64,000 nucleotides of DNA from Pseudomonas sp. MPC6 (GCF_006094435.1 NZ_CP034783.1:6413001-6477000), one strand, 5' to 3'; positions 54,456-62,609 are shown, counted from the stretch's first letter. The notes: generated by a model from the letters alone, not told the origin. Program-made: numbers and translations.

Positions 54456-54487
54456 TTTCAAATACCACACCCAGGTGGTATTTGAAA
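54456..54487. repeat. Perfect 13-base inverted repeat
   Basis: TTTCAAATACCAC (54456-54468), six bases, then GTGGTATTTGAAA (54475-54487). Perfect symmetry over 26 of 32 bases. No T-run follows, so a protein-binding operator or stable RNA hairpin is more likely than a terminator. The surrounding 54132-54595 contain no convincing gene. Confidence 0.7.
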
Positions 54488-54595
54488 TACGGATCCACAG
54501 AGTTTTTCATCTTACTAAAAAGGCCAATTTTCCTAGGGATTACAGACCAAAAAACCGGACGGACAGTATCCAAGCCGGAAATCTACGTACCACAT

Positions 54596-54623
54596 AACGG
54601 TTCAAGTCCGTGTGGGCCCACCA
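54596..54623 (+). other. Displaced tRNA 3' end (attachment-site scar)
   Basis: The bases form a T-arm and acceptor 3' strand: AACGG, loop TTCAAGT, CCGTG, then TGGGCCC, discriminator A and CCA ending at 54623. Nothing upstream pairs as a tRNA 5' half, so only the 3' end is present. The acceptor strand resembles Pseudomonas elongator tRNA-Met (GGGCCCACCA end). Genomic islands that insert into tRNA genes leave exactly such a 3' copy at their far end. The orientation implies an island lying to the left, with the intact tRNA and integrase beyond the window's left edge or lost. Confidence 0.62.
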
Positions 54624-54631
54624 AAAAAATC

Positions 54632-54666
54632 AAAGGCTTACGTCATTCAGACGTAGGCCTTTTTTG
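54632..54666 (+). terminator. Rho-independent terminator following the tRNA 3' end
   Basis: A long stem (AAAGGC-T-TACGTC at 54632-54644 pairing with GACGTA-G-GCCTTT at 54650-54662, five-base loop) with a T-run. It is the kind of terminator found just after tRNA genes, so it probably belonged to the original tRNA gene. Confidence 0.8.
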
Positions 54667-54896
54667 TTTCTAGGGGCTTTCGCACCTGTATAAAGTCAGT
54701 AAGGCGAGCCTGCCACCTGCCGGGGCGCAGATTCCGCCATGCTGGGTTGTCGCCAGGTGGATGCTGGCGCCACACCTATGCCGCAGACAGACCGGTATGG
54801 GAAGGCGCTTACGCTGCACAGCCGAAGGAGTTGCACCAGCATCCAGCCGACGCTAAATCCGACCTTGGCATTTTCAGTGGCAAGAGCCTGTAGGAC
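54667..54896. other. Intergenic region right of the tRNA scar
   Basis: 230 bases without a convincing gene. Base composition is higher in G+C than the preceding 500 bases. The leftward PP2C gene ends at 54897. Confidence 0.3.
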
Positions 54897-55562
54897 TTAC
54901 AAGCGAACGTCGATCCAAGTGACGTCATCTTCCAAGTCGGTGATTGTGATCTCAGGCGACATTAAGGCTCCAGCCTGGCGAACCTCGCTCATTTCACCCC
55001 AGAAGCCGTCTGTAGCGAATACAAACCGCTCGCCTACCACCGCACTTCGAACCACGATCTCGGGTTCAGGCGCCCTGCCGGCCTTATAGCTTCGAGTAAT
55101 CCGGTGGCGCGCTGGATCGCATGCCAGCTCGCGGTGTGATCGGTCGCGCTTCCAGTTGGCAAGGCAATGAGGTGACGTGATCCAGTCAATCCGCCCCTCG
55201 GCATTGACCACACCGCAGTCGCCTTCGTATGCGATCGTCAGCAGGCCATTGACAACCACAGCTACCAAGTAACTTGTTGACCCAGACCACTCGGCAAACA
55301 TAGGGGCATGCATATCAGCGAGCACTGACCGAATCAACTGTGTAGCCAAGTCATGGGTATCGTCGCCGACTCCCTGCCCGACTCTCAATTGATAAGTGTC
55401 TATCAATCCTTGAACAAACCCTTGGGCAAGTTGGCCGCTGCCTGGTTTCGATGTGCCATCGACGATGACGAACAGGCCTCTGACCCCATCAAACACCGCG
55501 CCAGCGCAATCGCGGTTGTCTTCCCTAGCCTGCCCTTTTACGGATCTGGTCGCGTAGATCAT
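54897..55562 (-). CDS. PP2C-family protein phosphatase, third gene of an NTase operon
   Basis: 221 residues. All PP2C landmarks are visible: REDNRD (13-18), FVIVDGTS (metal-binding Asp35-Gly36), AYEGDCGVV (Gly114-Asp115) and FVFATDGFWGEM (Asp185-Gly186). The domain is minimal but looks active as a Mn/Mg-dependent Ser/Thr phosphatase. No kinase is adjacent. Its ATG overlaps the stop of the nucleotidyltransferase gene (ATGA, 55559-55562), so the two products are made together. The combination with an AbiEii-like NTase is not one I know as a described system. Confidence 0.82.
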   Translation of the reverse strand: MIYATRSVKGQAREDNRDCAGAVFDGVRGLFVIVDGTSKPGSGQLAQGFVQGLIDTYQLRVGQGVGDDTHDLATQLIRSVLADMHAPMFAEWSGSTSYLVAVVVNGLLTIAYEGDCGVVNAEGRIDWITSPHCLANWKRDRSHRELACDPARHRITRSYKAGRAPEPEIVVRSAVVGERFVFATDGFWGEMSEVRQAGALMSPEITITDLEDDVTWIDVRL

Positions 55563-56260
55563 CCTTGCTGGCTCAAATCTTTCATGCGTTGATAGATGAG
55601 CTTGCCACGCGCCGGGTTGGCTCTCACAGAGCTTGAGCTTTGAATTGCATAGTCAATTCCGTTGAGTTTGATCAGCCCCGCAACCCCACTGGTAATGAAC
55701 TGCCTTAGCTCAGCATCAGCGCGTAAAACCTCATCCAATAGCTCCTGCCTGCCGTCGATCAAAATGACAATATCCTCCACATCCTTGTGATACGGATCAC
55801 CTTCGCCGCGACCACTAAAAGCCTCAAGCTTGGTGGCAAGGAAATAGAGAGGCTCGAAAATCTGAATTTCTCTTCCGCTTGGCAATGCGAACTTCACAGC
55901 GTGAGCCAGACCTTCTAAAAACCAGCGGTTTGCATACCCAAGCACCGCCTCATCTGACGGCATGACGTCCACAATGATGTCATTAAACCGGAAACGGCAA
56001 TTGACCTCATCTTCCCCTGTGATTTTAAAGTTCTTCGCGGCTAGACGGTGCGTCAACCTTTCCCAGGCAGCGACCCCTGCAAGTTCGATCACCAAGTCAA
56101 CATCCAGGGTAAGCCGAATATCATCGAGCACTGCATCATCCGTAACCAGCATCGCGGTTGTACACCCACCGACAAAAGCTACCTCTGATAAAAACTCATC
56201 ACCCAGCCCTTCCGCGACGAACTCAATCATCTCGTAGTTGTGATCAGCATTCGAACTCAT
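55559..56260 (-). CDS. Nucleotidyltransferase of the AbiEii/MenT-like superfamily
   Basis: 233 residues. The NTase core shows VGGCTTAML (Gly31-Gly32), TLDVDLVIEL with Asp53 and Asp55 as the metal pair, and a third acidic position in IIVDVMPSDE (Asp98). The helical C-terminal part FLATKLEAFSGRGEGDPYHK and DVEDIVILIDGR matches AbiEii/AbiGii-type toxins, whose relatives (MenT) add nucleotides to tRNA acceptor ends. It overlaps the preceding HTH gene and the following PP2C gene by 4 bases each. In a type IV toxin-antitoxin model it would be the toxin. Confidence 0.82.
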   Translation of the reverse strand: MSSNADHNYEMIEFVAEGLGDEFLSEVAFVGGCTTAMLVTDDAVLDDIRLTLDVDLVIELAGVAAWERLTHRLAAKNFKITGEDEVNCRFRFNDIIVDVMPSDEAVLGYANRWFLEGLAHAVKFALPSGREIQIFEPLYFLATKLEAFSGRGEGDPYHKDVEDIVILIDGRQELLDEVLRADAELRQFITSGVAGLIKLNGIDYAIQSSSSVRANPARGKLIYQRMKDLSQQG

Positions 56261-57018
56261 AAACCCATACCTGCTTTCAACAAATTGACGGCGACTTTGC
56301 TCTCTCTCGGTCCGCCCACTCTTATCGCGTCAGCGAGAGCCAGGTAGTGGTACAGAGTCCGATCTTTCTTTACTGCTTCAGGTACGGATTTGTAGAGAGG
56401 CTCAATGGCTTGCCCCCTCTCCTTGCCTAGTGGATCAGGCCAGACAGGAATCAGATCACCTGCGCTTTTGAGGTGCTTGGACAAAGCTGGCGCTGCGAAG
56501 CCTGTTGGGATACCTCGAACGATCGCGCCCAGCTTCACTGGGAAGAAGTATTTGAGCGCGTACTCTGCAATCCCCAGTAGTGCTCGACGGTTTACCTTCG
56601 GTAACGAGGTATCGAAATCATTGGTTATAAGCCCTGATTCGCGGCAACGAGCGATAGAGTTCGAGACCTCACTTTTGCTTAGACCTAAGGAGGATGAAAG
56701 GGCTCTGAGCGTATAGCACTCGACCCAGCTGGTAATCGGAGGCTCGGCCACTGGGTCATCCCACCCCACCCAGCCTTCGAGCCCCCCCTCCCCCCATTGT
56801 GAGAGGGTAGAGCTGAACATCCCCCAGTTCGAATAGGGCTCCAGCGCTATGGCCTCAGGGACTGAAGCAATGCTGGGATGTGGACCGGTCAAATGATCAG
56901 TAGCTAGAGCGTCATCTGTCATGATTGGCACGGCACCTTCGCCCGCCATCGGCAGCCTTTCTTCCTGCGCTTGCAAGCTGGCCATTTTGAACAGCAGCAA
57001 AATATCTTGACTTTTCAT
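56257..57018 (-). CDS. Winged-helix/HTH regulator, AbiEi-like antitoxin candidate
   Basis: About 253 residues from the ATG complementary to 57016-57018 (MKSQDILLLFKMASLQAQEE). An upstream start at 57045 would place the operator palindrome over the start codon and is less likely. The middle holds a MarR-like helix-turn-helix: YTLRALSSSLGLSKSEVSNS, then RRALLGIAEYALKYFFPVKL. It ends with a 4-base overlap into the NTase gene. HTH-NTase pairs with this order form type IV (AbiE) toxin-antitoxin modules in which the HTH protein represses the operon and opposes the toxin. Confidence 0.75.
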   Translation of the reverse strand: MKSQDILLLFKMASLQAQEERLPMAGEGAVPIMTDDALATDHLTGPHPSIASVPEAIALEPYSNWGMFSSTLSQWGEGGLEGWVGWDDPVAEPPITSWVECYTLRALSSSLGLSKSEVSNSIARCRESGLITNDFDTSLPKVNRRALLGIAEYALKYFFPVKLGAIVRGIPTGFAAPALSKHLKSAGDLIPVWPDPLGKERGQAIEPLYKSVPEAVKKDRTLYHYLALADAIRVGGPRESKVAVNLLKAGMGL

Positions 57019-57035
57019 GAAGCCATTTAGCCTCT

Positions 57036-57063
57036 CTGTCCACATTCCATAAAACGTGGACAG
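57036..57063. promoter_or_regulatory. Palindromic operator of the HTH-NTase-PP2C operon
   Basis: CTGTCCAC (57036-57043), 12 bases, GTGGACAG (57056-57063): a perfect 8-base inverted repeat just upstream of the HTH gene. Its position suggests that the HTH protein represses its own operon. Confidence 0.7.
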
Positions 57064-57248
57064 TTGTCACACGCACCAGCTCAAATAGTCAACATTTTTA
57101 TGAGCGCCCTGCGATAAGCGGTGGCAAGCACTTTCATCTACCAGATTAAGATCTTGCGCCTTTTCCTTCAGGACGAGGCCGTGAAAGTTAGAAAGCCGCG
57201 GACTGCGCAGCTTTTTCGCGCCTGACGATTGGATGTGCAGATACTTTT

Positions 57249-57566
57249 TTATTGCTCAGTTTTTGCAAAGTTCTCAATCTTTACCTGTCCCTTGGTAAAG
57301 GTTGCAATGATTTCCAGCTCACCGCCCATACCGCGGATGGAGTTGCGCAGCGTGCTGATGTACATATCGGTACGTCGTTCCAATCTGGAGATCGCGGCCT
57401 GGTCGACGTGCAGCGTTTTGGCCAAGGTCTCCTGGGTCAACTCCTGAGCCCTACGCAATTCGTGCAGGGGCATTTCTTTCAGGTGCTGCCGGTACAGCTG
57501 CTCTACGTTAGCGCGAGATTCCGGCGTCATGCGAGCTTGAAGTTCAGCAAATTTCTTAGCCATCAT
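57249..57566 (-). CDS. XRE-family antitoxin-like regulator, without adjacent toxin
   Basis: About 105 residues from the start giving MMAKKFAELQARMTPESRAN. The C-terminal XRE domain (LTQETLAKTLHVDQAAISRL, ERRTDMYISTLRNSIRGMGG) closely follows HigA-type antitoxins, which normally stand after a RelE/HigB-type toxin gene on the same strand. On the minus strand upstream (57567-57720) I find no toxin gene, so this is an orphan or a solitary regulator. The 57-base palindrome region at 57644-57662 lies upstream and may be its operator. Confidence 0.8.
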   Translation of the reverse strand: MMAKKFAELQARMTPESRANVEQLYRQHLKEMPLHELRRAQELTQETLAKTLHVDQAAISRLERRTDMYISTLRNSIRGMGGELEIIATFTKGQVKIENFAKTEQ

Positions 57567-57643
57567 TGCGGCCCCTTTGGACAGTGTTTCCAAATGTGCG
57601 TCATACGATTTTTTACGCCATTAGAACTTGCTAGTCATACCAA

Positions 57644-57662
57644 TGGTACGACCGTCCGACCA
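57644..57662. promoter_or_regulatory. Imperfect palindrome upstream of the XRE gene
   Basis: TGGT-AC-GAC-C-GTC-CG-ACCA: the outer four and inner three bases on each side are complementary. It resembles GntR/FadR-type sites as well as XRE operators; with no GntR gene nearby I favour a link to the XRE gene about 80 bases downstream. Confidence 0.4.
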
Positions 57663-58178
57663 CCTCTAGTCCGTGCTGAAATTGTTAACAACAGTTTCGG
57701 TCGTTCCTGAACCTGGCGGGTGATTCGCAATCTGGCTGATGGGCCATCGCAGGTCGATGACGTGTGTGAGACGTTGTCAAGAAGCTTCAAATACAATCCT
57801 TTTGCATACCTTGCGTTTAAATGTTGTTTACTTGAGGGGTCGCAATATCGGATGACGCCGTCAGACGTTGTAGGCAAACTCCGAATCGTGCGTTTGGGCA
57901 CTTTTATGCCTTGTTGGGCTTTTCTTCGACGGGATACTCTCCGGACGTCGCTGACCATTCAGCGATCGGGCTTGGAAACCCGTCGGATCAACGCAACAGT
58001 ACCCCTACCACGATTCCAGACGTTTTTTACGACTGCGAAATATGTGTTATGGCAGCTGTGCGTGGGACGCTTTCGGGCGTGCCGGTTTCCTTGATCCCCG
58101 GTTTTCCAACCTGCGTACAGCTGCCACCCATTCGCTTGGAAACGAACGTGGCGGCTCCTTGGATTAAGGAGTTACATT
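57663..58178. other. Intergenic region without convincing gene
   Basis: About 515 bases. Overlapping ORFs on both strands (57720-58094, 57911-58426, 57635-57958) have no ribosome site and unnatural composition. The end holds an AAGGAG for the DUF3077 gene. Confidence 0.4.
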
Positions 58179-58487
58179 ATGACCAAAGCAATCTCGTCCG
58201 ATCCTTCAGAACTAAAAACCGTCGGCTTCACCCCCTTCCTCTATCTCTCGGACCAACCGCTGTTCCACGTCTGCCGCAACGTCCCTATCGCCGACGCCCT
58301 GGCCCAAGCATCCGACCTGCTGTTTCTCGCCAAATCCCTGACCGTCGATGCTGCCTACGCCCAAGACTCCGACCGCCACGCATGGGCCGCGCACTATCTG
58401 ACAACGATGAGCAAAGCAGTGATTGATGATGTGGTGAAGGTGCTGACGCGGGAATCGGCTCGGACGGCGGCCAAACCTGCAGAATAG
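58179..58487 (+). CDS. DUF3077 family protein
   Basis: 102 residues, ATG with AAGGAG eight bases upstream. The core FHVCRNVPIADALAQASDLL, FLAKSLTVDAA and HYLTTMSKAVIDDVVKVL matches DUF3077, a small Pseudomonas family of unknown function, often present in several copies per genome. No signal peptide. Stands alone. Confidence 0.75.
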   Translation: MTKAISSDPSELKTVGFTPFLYLSDQPLFHVCRNVPIADALAQASDLLFLAKSLTVDAAYAQDSDRHAWAAHYLTTMSKAVIDDVVKVLTRESARTAAKPAE

Positions 58488-58589
58488 CGGCAAATCAAGC
58501 AGCGCTATGAGCCCCGAACTGCCGGGGCTTTCAAACCATCATCGGGATTGCAACTACTGCACCCCACCTTGCGCCCGGCGACGATCTAC

Positions 58590-59072
58590 ATGCAATGGAA
58601 TGACCTGACAATTGGCGGACGCCAGTACAGCATGGAACATCTACAACCATTCGAATTGAAATTCGAGGTCGCGGGTGAGCTGATAAACGTCAAATTCGAA
58701 TTCGGATTTCATTGCTTCACCGACGCCAAAGGCAATGGGCAATTACTAGTGCACAGAGGGGAGCGTCGCTATTTCTGTGCCGAACGACATCATTGCAGCA
58801 GCCAGATTGCAGAGTACATTCACAAGAGGTTTTTCAAAGGACTTGCCGTTCCGTTTTACGTGGAAAACAGTCAACGCTATTTCTGCCTGGACCTGCATGA
58901 CTACGCGATGTTCTTCTCGATCAGCAAACCGCAAGGGACGATGAACCTTCTCAAACTCAGAGTGATTTCCGCGTATGAGGTAGCTGAATGGGGGCGGGCG
59001 AAGCTGCCCAAAGGCAAGCCGCACAACGTGCGTTACATTCTTGAAATGCGTAATGCTGGCAAACCTGTCTGA
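58590..59072 (+). CDS. Hypothetical protein, 160 residues
   Basis: The ATG at 58590 (MQWNDLTIGGRQYSMEHLQP) gives a coherent protein; an open frame to 58548 adds 14 residues without support. The sequence has a beta-rich N-terminal half (FELKFEVAGELINVKFEFGF) and Cys/His near FCAERHHCSSQIAEYIHKRF. The core looks like an uncharacterised phage-or-plasmid-type domain, but I do not recognise it. A terminator follows 12 bases after the stop. Confidence 0.6.
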   Translation: MQWNDLTIGGRQYSMEHLQPFELKFEVAGELINVKFEFGFHCFTDAKGNGQLLVHRGERRYFCAERHHCSSQIAEYIHKRFFKGLAVPFYVENSQRYFCLDLHDYAMFFSISKPQGTMNLLKLRVISAYEVAEWGRAKLPKGKPHNVRYILEMRNAGKPV

Positions 59073-59083
59073 TAGACAGCAAA

Positions 59084-59114
59084 AAGCCTCGATGCTTTCG
59101 CATCAAGGCTTCTT
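59084..59114 (+). terminator. Rho-independent terminator
   Basis: AAGCCT-C-GATGC (59084-59095), four-base loop, GCATC-A-AGGCTT (59100-59111): an 11-base stem with one mismatch. It lies 12 bases after the stop of the gene at 58590-59072. Preceding A-run and following T/C stretch allow use from both directions. Confidence 0.75.
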
Positions 59115-59286
59115 GTGAATCTGAATATCGGCCTCTCCTTTCACGGTTTCCCGCTTATCCCGCTCACTGGCTAGGAGTGGCTTGCGCCACCGAAATCAAC
59201 ACCCCTTGCTTCCAAGGTTCCGGTCTGTGCTGACAACGCAATAATAGCGTTTGTATCAAACTGGAGCAACCAACGTTTTTTTACCC

Positions 59287-59928
59287 CTAAACCTTTAACG
59301 CTGGAATAGCCTGCACTGGCCGCAGCCGTTCAAGCATTTCCCCCGTCAACACAACCTCATACGTATCCCCCGCCCTTCCCCACTGCTCCACCATGACCAT
59401 GCCGTCCACCAACGCCACTGCCAATTCGGTAATCGTATCGGCCAACGCTTCCACGATTTCTTGAGTCCGCAGCCATACGCGATCGGTAATCTCCTTGAGC
59501 TCCGCCGTTATGCGGTCAGATGAAGCGGGATCCGTATCGGGGTAGGCGATGTTGCGTAGCAGTTGCTGCAACTCCCTTACTTTTGCGTAATCCTGCTCCG
59601 CCCCAAGGCCTCCTTTGAGGATGATTGTGGCTTTCGGCTTATCGACGAGTTTCCTGGGCGAAGGTGTTGAAGATAAGGTCTGCCCCATGGCGCCAGCCAG
59701 GAGGACCATCATCCGGGCTTGCAAATACTCCTTCATCGCGTCTACCGACGAAATCGACCGCGCCAAGGTGATTGAAGCGCCCCCTTGATGCCGTAAGTCC
59801 ATGGCCACTGTCAGCGTCACGCCGCCCGTTGCAAACCCCAAGGCACGGGCCATGACGTAGTGCGCCATTTCGTGATGTGCAATCTGCAATGCATGGTCCC
59901 GCACAGCGGGAGGCATCTTCTTCGTCAT
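59287..59928 (-). CDS. Stand-alone M41 (FtsH peptidase)-like metalloprotease
   Basis: About 213 residues from the ATG that gives MTKKMPPAVRDHALQIAHHE; the longer open frame to 60030 overlaps the terminator of gcd, so it is rejected. The zinc motif HEMAHY (HExxH) lies near residue 18-22, and SSVDAMKEYLQARMMVLLAG, GAEQDYAKVRELQQLLRNIA resemble the peptidase half of FtsH. The AAA ATPase half and the membrane anchor are missing. Such free-standing M41-type proteins occur in Pseudomonas but their targets are unknown to me. Confidence 0.72.
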   Translation of the reverse strand: MTKKMPPAVRDHALQIAHHEMAHYVMARALGFATGGVTLTVAMDLRHQGGASITLARSISSVDAMKEYLQARMMVLLAGAMGQTLSSTPSPRKLVDKPKATIILKGGLGAEQDYAKVRELQQLLRNIAYPDTDPASSDRITAELKEITDRVWLRTQEIVEALADTITELAVALVDGMVMVEQWGRAGDTYEVVLTGEMLERLRPVQAIPALKV

Positions 59929-60028
59929 TTGTGTCACCTCGCATCCCTGGATTTCGCATTCGACTACGAGTGAAAGTCGCTGTCCATCCTGGCGTCCCGT
60001 TGATCGCGTCAGGTCAGTTCGCACAGCC

Positions 60029-60057
60029 AAAAAAGCCGCGCAATTGCGCGGCTTTTT
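60029..60057. terminator. Bidirectional terminator after gcd
   Basis: Perfect palindrome AAAAAGCCGCGCAA / TTGCGCGGCTTTTT (60030-60057). It stands 20 bases after the gcd stop and gives T-runs in both directions. Confidence 0.9.
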
Positions 60058-60076
60058 CGTACCGTCGATTCAGCCT

Positions 60077-62434
60077 TTACTTCGGCAACGCATACGCAAT
60101 CACGTAGTCCCCACGATCCGGCGACTGCCGCGCACCGCCAACAGTCAGCAAGATGTACTGCTTGCCGGTTTTCGGCGAAACGTAAGTCATCGGTCCAGAC
60201 TGACTTCCCACAGGCAAACGCGACTTCCAGATTTCATTACCATTGCCGGTATCGAAAGCGCGCAGGTAGAAATCCTGAGTACCCGCGAAGAACAACAGAC
60301 CGGACTGGGTCGCCAATGAAGCGCCGAGGGTCGGCATACCGATCGGGATCGGCAGGTGCATGCGGATACCCAGAGGACCGGTGTCTTGCACGGTACCAAC
60401 GGGGACTTGCCACATCAGCTTGTGGGTCTTGAGGTCGATGGCGGACATGGTGCCAAACGGTGGTTTCTGGCATGGAATGCCGGCTGCCGAGAGGAAGCGT
60501 TCGCGCATGGCGCCGAACGGTGTGCCTTCCTGCGGCACCACGCCCATTTCGATACCACTGGCCCCGGCGGCGATCTTGTCGCGGGGGATCATGTAGTTGG
60601 CCAGGCCCAGGCGCATGTCGTTGACGAACATGTAGTTCGTGTTCGGATCCACCGAGACGCTGCCCCAATTCATGCCACCCAGGGAACCCGGGAACTGCAA
60701 GGCACGGTCCATGCCCGGCGGGGTGTAGACGCCTTCGTGGCGCATGCCTTTGAACTGGATGCGGCACATCAGCTGGTCAAACGGCGTGGCGCCCCACATG
60801 TCGGATTCGGTGAGTGTCTGGTTGCCGATGGACGGCATGTCCACCGAGAACGGCTGGGTCGGCGAATAGCGTTCGCCAGGCACGCTGCCTTGCGGGACCG
60901 GGCGCTCTTCGACGCGGGCGATCGGCACGCCGGTTTCGCGGTTGAGCAGGAAGATCTCGCCCTGTTTGGTGACTTGCGCCAGGGCTGGCTGGGTGCCGCC
61001 CTTGTCGTCAGGCACGTCGTACAGCAGCGGTTGGGCCGGCAGGTCGAAGTCCCACAGGTCGTGGTGAGTGGTCTGGAAGTGCCAGCGCACCTGGCCGGTC
61101 TTCACGTCGATGGCGACGATGGACGAGCTCCACTTGTCGTCAAATTCCGTGCGTTGGCCGGCGAAGAAGTCCGGCGTGGCGTTGCCGGTTGGCAGGTAGA
61201 CCAGACCGAGACGGGCATCGTAGGACATGGCCGACCAAACGTTCGGGGTGCCACGGGTATAGGTTTCGCCGGCTGGCGGACGTTTGGTGGTGTTCGGGTT
61301 GCCCGGATCCCAGGCCCACACCAGCTCACCGCTGCGCACGTCGTAGGCACGGACCACCCCTGGCGGTTCGCCGGTGGAATAGTTATCGGCCACGCGGCCG
61401 CCGATGATCACCACGTCCCCGGCTACCAGCGGGGTTGAAGTCTGCTGGTAATAACCAGGCTTCACTTCGCCCATGTCGGTGGTCAGGTCGACCGTGCCCT
61501 TGTTGCCAAACTCTTCACACGGCTGGCCGGTTTCGGCGTTTAGCGCGATCAGGCGGGCATCGCCGGTCGGCAGGAACAGACGTTTCGTACAGGCAGATGG
61601 CTGCTCGGCTGTAGGCGTGGCACTCGCGTCGGAGTAACCCAGCCCCCGGCAGCGCTGCCAGTTGGGCGCGGTACCTTGTGGATCGAACTTCCAGCGCTGG
61701 GCGCCGGTATCGGCATCCAGGGCGAAGACTTTGCCGTAGGCGGTGCAGGTGTAGACCGTGTCGCCGATTTGCAGCGGCGTGTTCTGGTCTTCGGCGCCGG
61801 CGCCGGTGCTTTGCGGAATGTCGCCGGTGCGGAAGGTCCAGGCCACCTGCAGCTGGTCGATGTTGCCTTTGTTGATCTGGTCCAGCGCGGCGAAGCGGTT
61901 GCCGGCGGTGGTGTTGCCCCAATGCGCCCAGTCTTTCTGTTCAGTGCCCGCAGCGACCGGCGTCACAGCGGGTTCACTGCTGGCCTTGACCACATGGGTC
62001 GGCACGAACATGTAGGCCAGCGTTGCAACGACGCCCACGCCCAGAATGCCCGCCAGACCGTAGGCGCCACGGCCCGCAGCCGCGCCGGAGGCACGCACCA
62101 GGGTCGGGTAGATCAACGCGACAACCAGGCCGATCACGGCGAAAGTCAGCACCCGCGAAACCAGCGGCCAGTATTCGAACCCGGCATCCCATACCGCCCA
62201 GATCGCCGTCAGGATCAACGCCAGGCCATACAGCCATGCGCCCTGCGGTTTACGCCGGGCGATCATCAGCCCGGACACCAGCATCGCCAGGCCCATCAGC
62301 AGGAAGTACGCGCTGCCGCCGAGCGAAATCAGATAGCCACCGCCACCGGCCAGGCCAAGTCCGATCAAGGCGATCAGGACACCCAACCCCAGTAGCAACC
62401 ATTTGCTGCCGCCGGCAGCCCCAGAATTATTCAT
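60077..62434 (-). CDS. gcd: Membrane-bound PQQ-dependent glucose dehydrogenase (Gcd family)
   Basis: About 785 residues from the ATG at 62434 (GGGGA upstream); an in-frame extension to 62461 is possible. Five N-terminal membrane segments (KWLLLGLGVLIALIGLGLAG ...) anchor the enzyme; the periplasmic part is an eight-bladed PQQ propeller with WAHWGNTTAGNRFAALDQIN, LQVAWTFRTGDIPQ, GSLGGMNWGSVSVDPNTNY and the closing MTYVSPKTGKQYILLTVGGA. It oxidises glucose (or quinate/shikimate in close relatives) to the lactone, passing electrons to ubiquinone. Gcd is the best guess from length and organism. Confidence 0.9.
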   Translation of the reverse strand: MNNSGAAGGSKWLLLGLGVLIALIGLGLAGGGGYLISLGGSAYFLLMGLAMLVSGLMIARRKPQGAWLYGLALILTAIWAVWDAGFEYWPLVSRVLTFAVIGLVVALIYPTLVRASGAAAGRGAYGLAGILGVGVVATLAYMFVPTHVVKASSEPAVTPVAAGTEQKDWAHWGNTTAGNRFAALDQINKGNIDQLQVAWTFRTGDIPQSTGAGAEDQNTPLQIGDTVYTCTAYGKVFALDADTGAQRWKFDPQGTAPNWQRCRGLGYSDASATPTAEQPSACTKRLFLPTGDARLIALNAETGQPCEEFGNKGTVDLTTDMGEVKPGYYQQTSTPLVAGDVVIIGGRVADNYSTGEPPGVVRAYDVRSGELVWAWDPGNPNTTKRPPAGETYTRGTPNVWSAMSYDARLGLVYLPTGNATPDFFAGQRTEFDDKWSSSIVAIDVKTGQVRWHFQTTHHDLWDFDLPAQPLLYDVPDDKGGTQPALAQVTKQGEIFLLNRETGVPIARVEERPVPQGSVPGERYSPTQPFSVDMPSIGNQTLTESDMWGATPFDQLMCRIQFKGMRHEGVYTPPGMDRALQFPGSLGGMNWGSVSVDPNTNYMFVNDMRLGLANYMIPRDKIAAGASGIEMGVVPQEGTPFGAMRERFLSAAGIPCQKPPFGTMSAIDLKTHKLMWQVPVGTVQDTGPLGIRMHLPIPIGMPTLGASLATQSGLLFFAGTQDFYLRAFDTGNGNEIWKSRLPVGSQSGPMTYVSPKTGKQYILLTVGGARQSPDRGDYVIAYALPK

Positions 62435-62609
62435 GTCGAAAATTTTCCCCATTTGTGACAAGCGCGAAATAATGTACGAACTGGTTACTTATGGCAAATT
62501 GTCGCAGGTAAAAATGGCATGAACGGTACTGAGCCTAGATCAAACATCCGGGTGAGGAGATGTGCCTGTAACATGCTTGCCCTTTGCTGCGTGCCGCTGG
62601 AGCCCGACC

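Noticed and set aside
54548..54623. Complete tRNA gene ending at 54623
   Set aside because: No 5' acceptor strand, D-arm or anticodon arm can be found upstream; only the T-arm and acceptor 3' end are present.
57635..58426. ORFs on both strands around the XRE gene (57635-57958, 57720-58094, 57911-58426) as HigB-type toxin
   Set aside because: None resembles a RelE/HigB toxin and none has a ribosome site; the XRE protein appears to be without a partner.
60356..61438. Long ORF (360 codons) on the plus strand opposite gcd
   Set aside because: Antisense to the conserved PQQ propeller of gcd; composition is His/Arg-rich without motifs.
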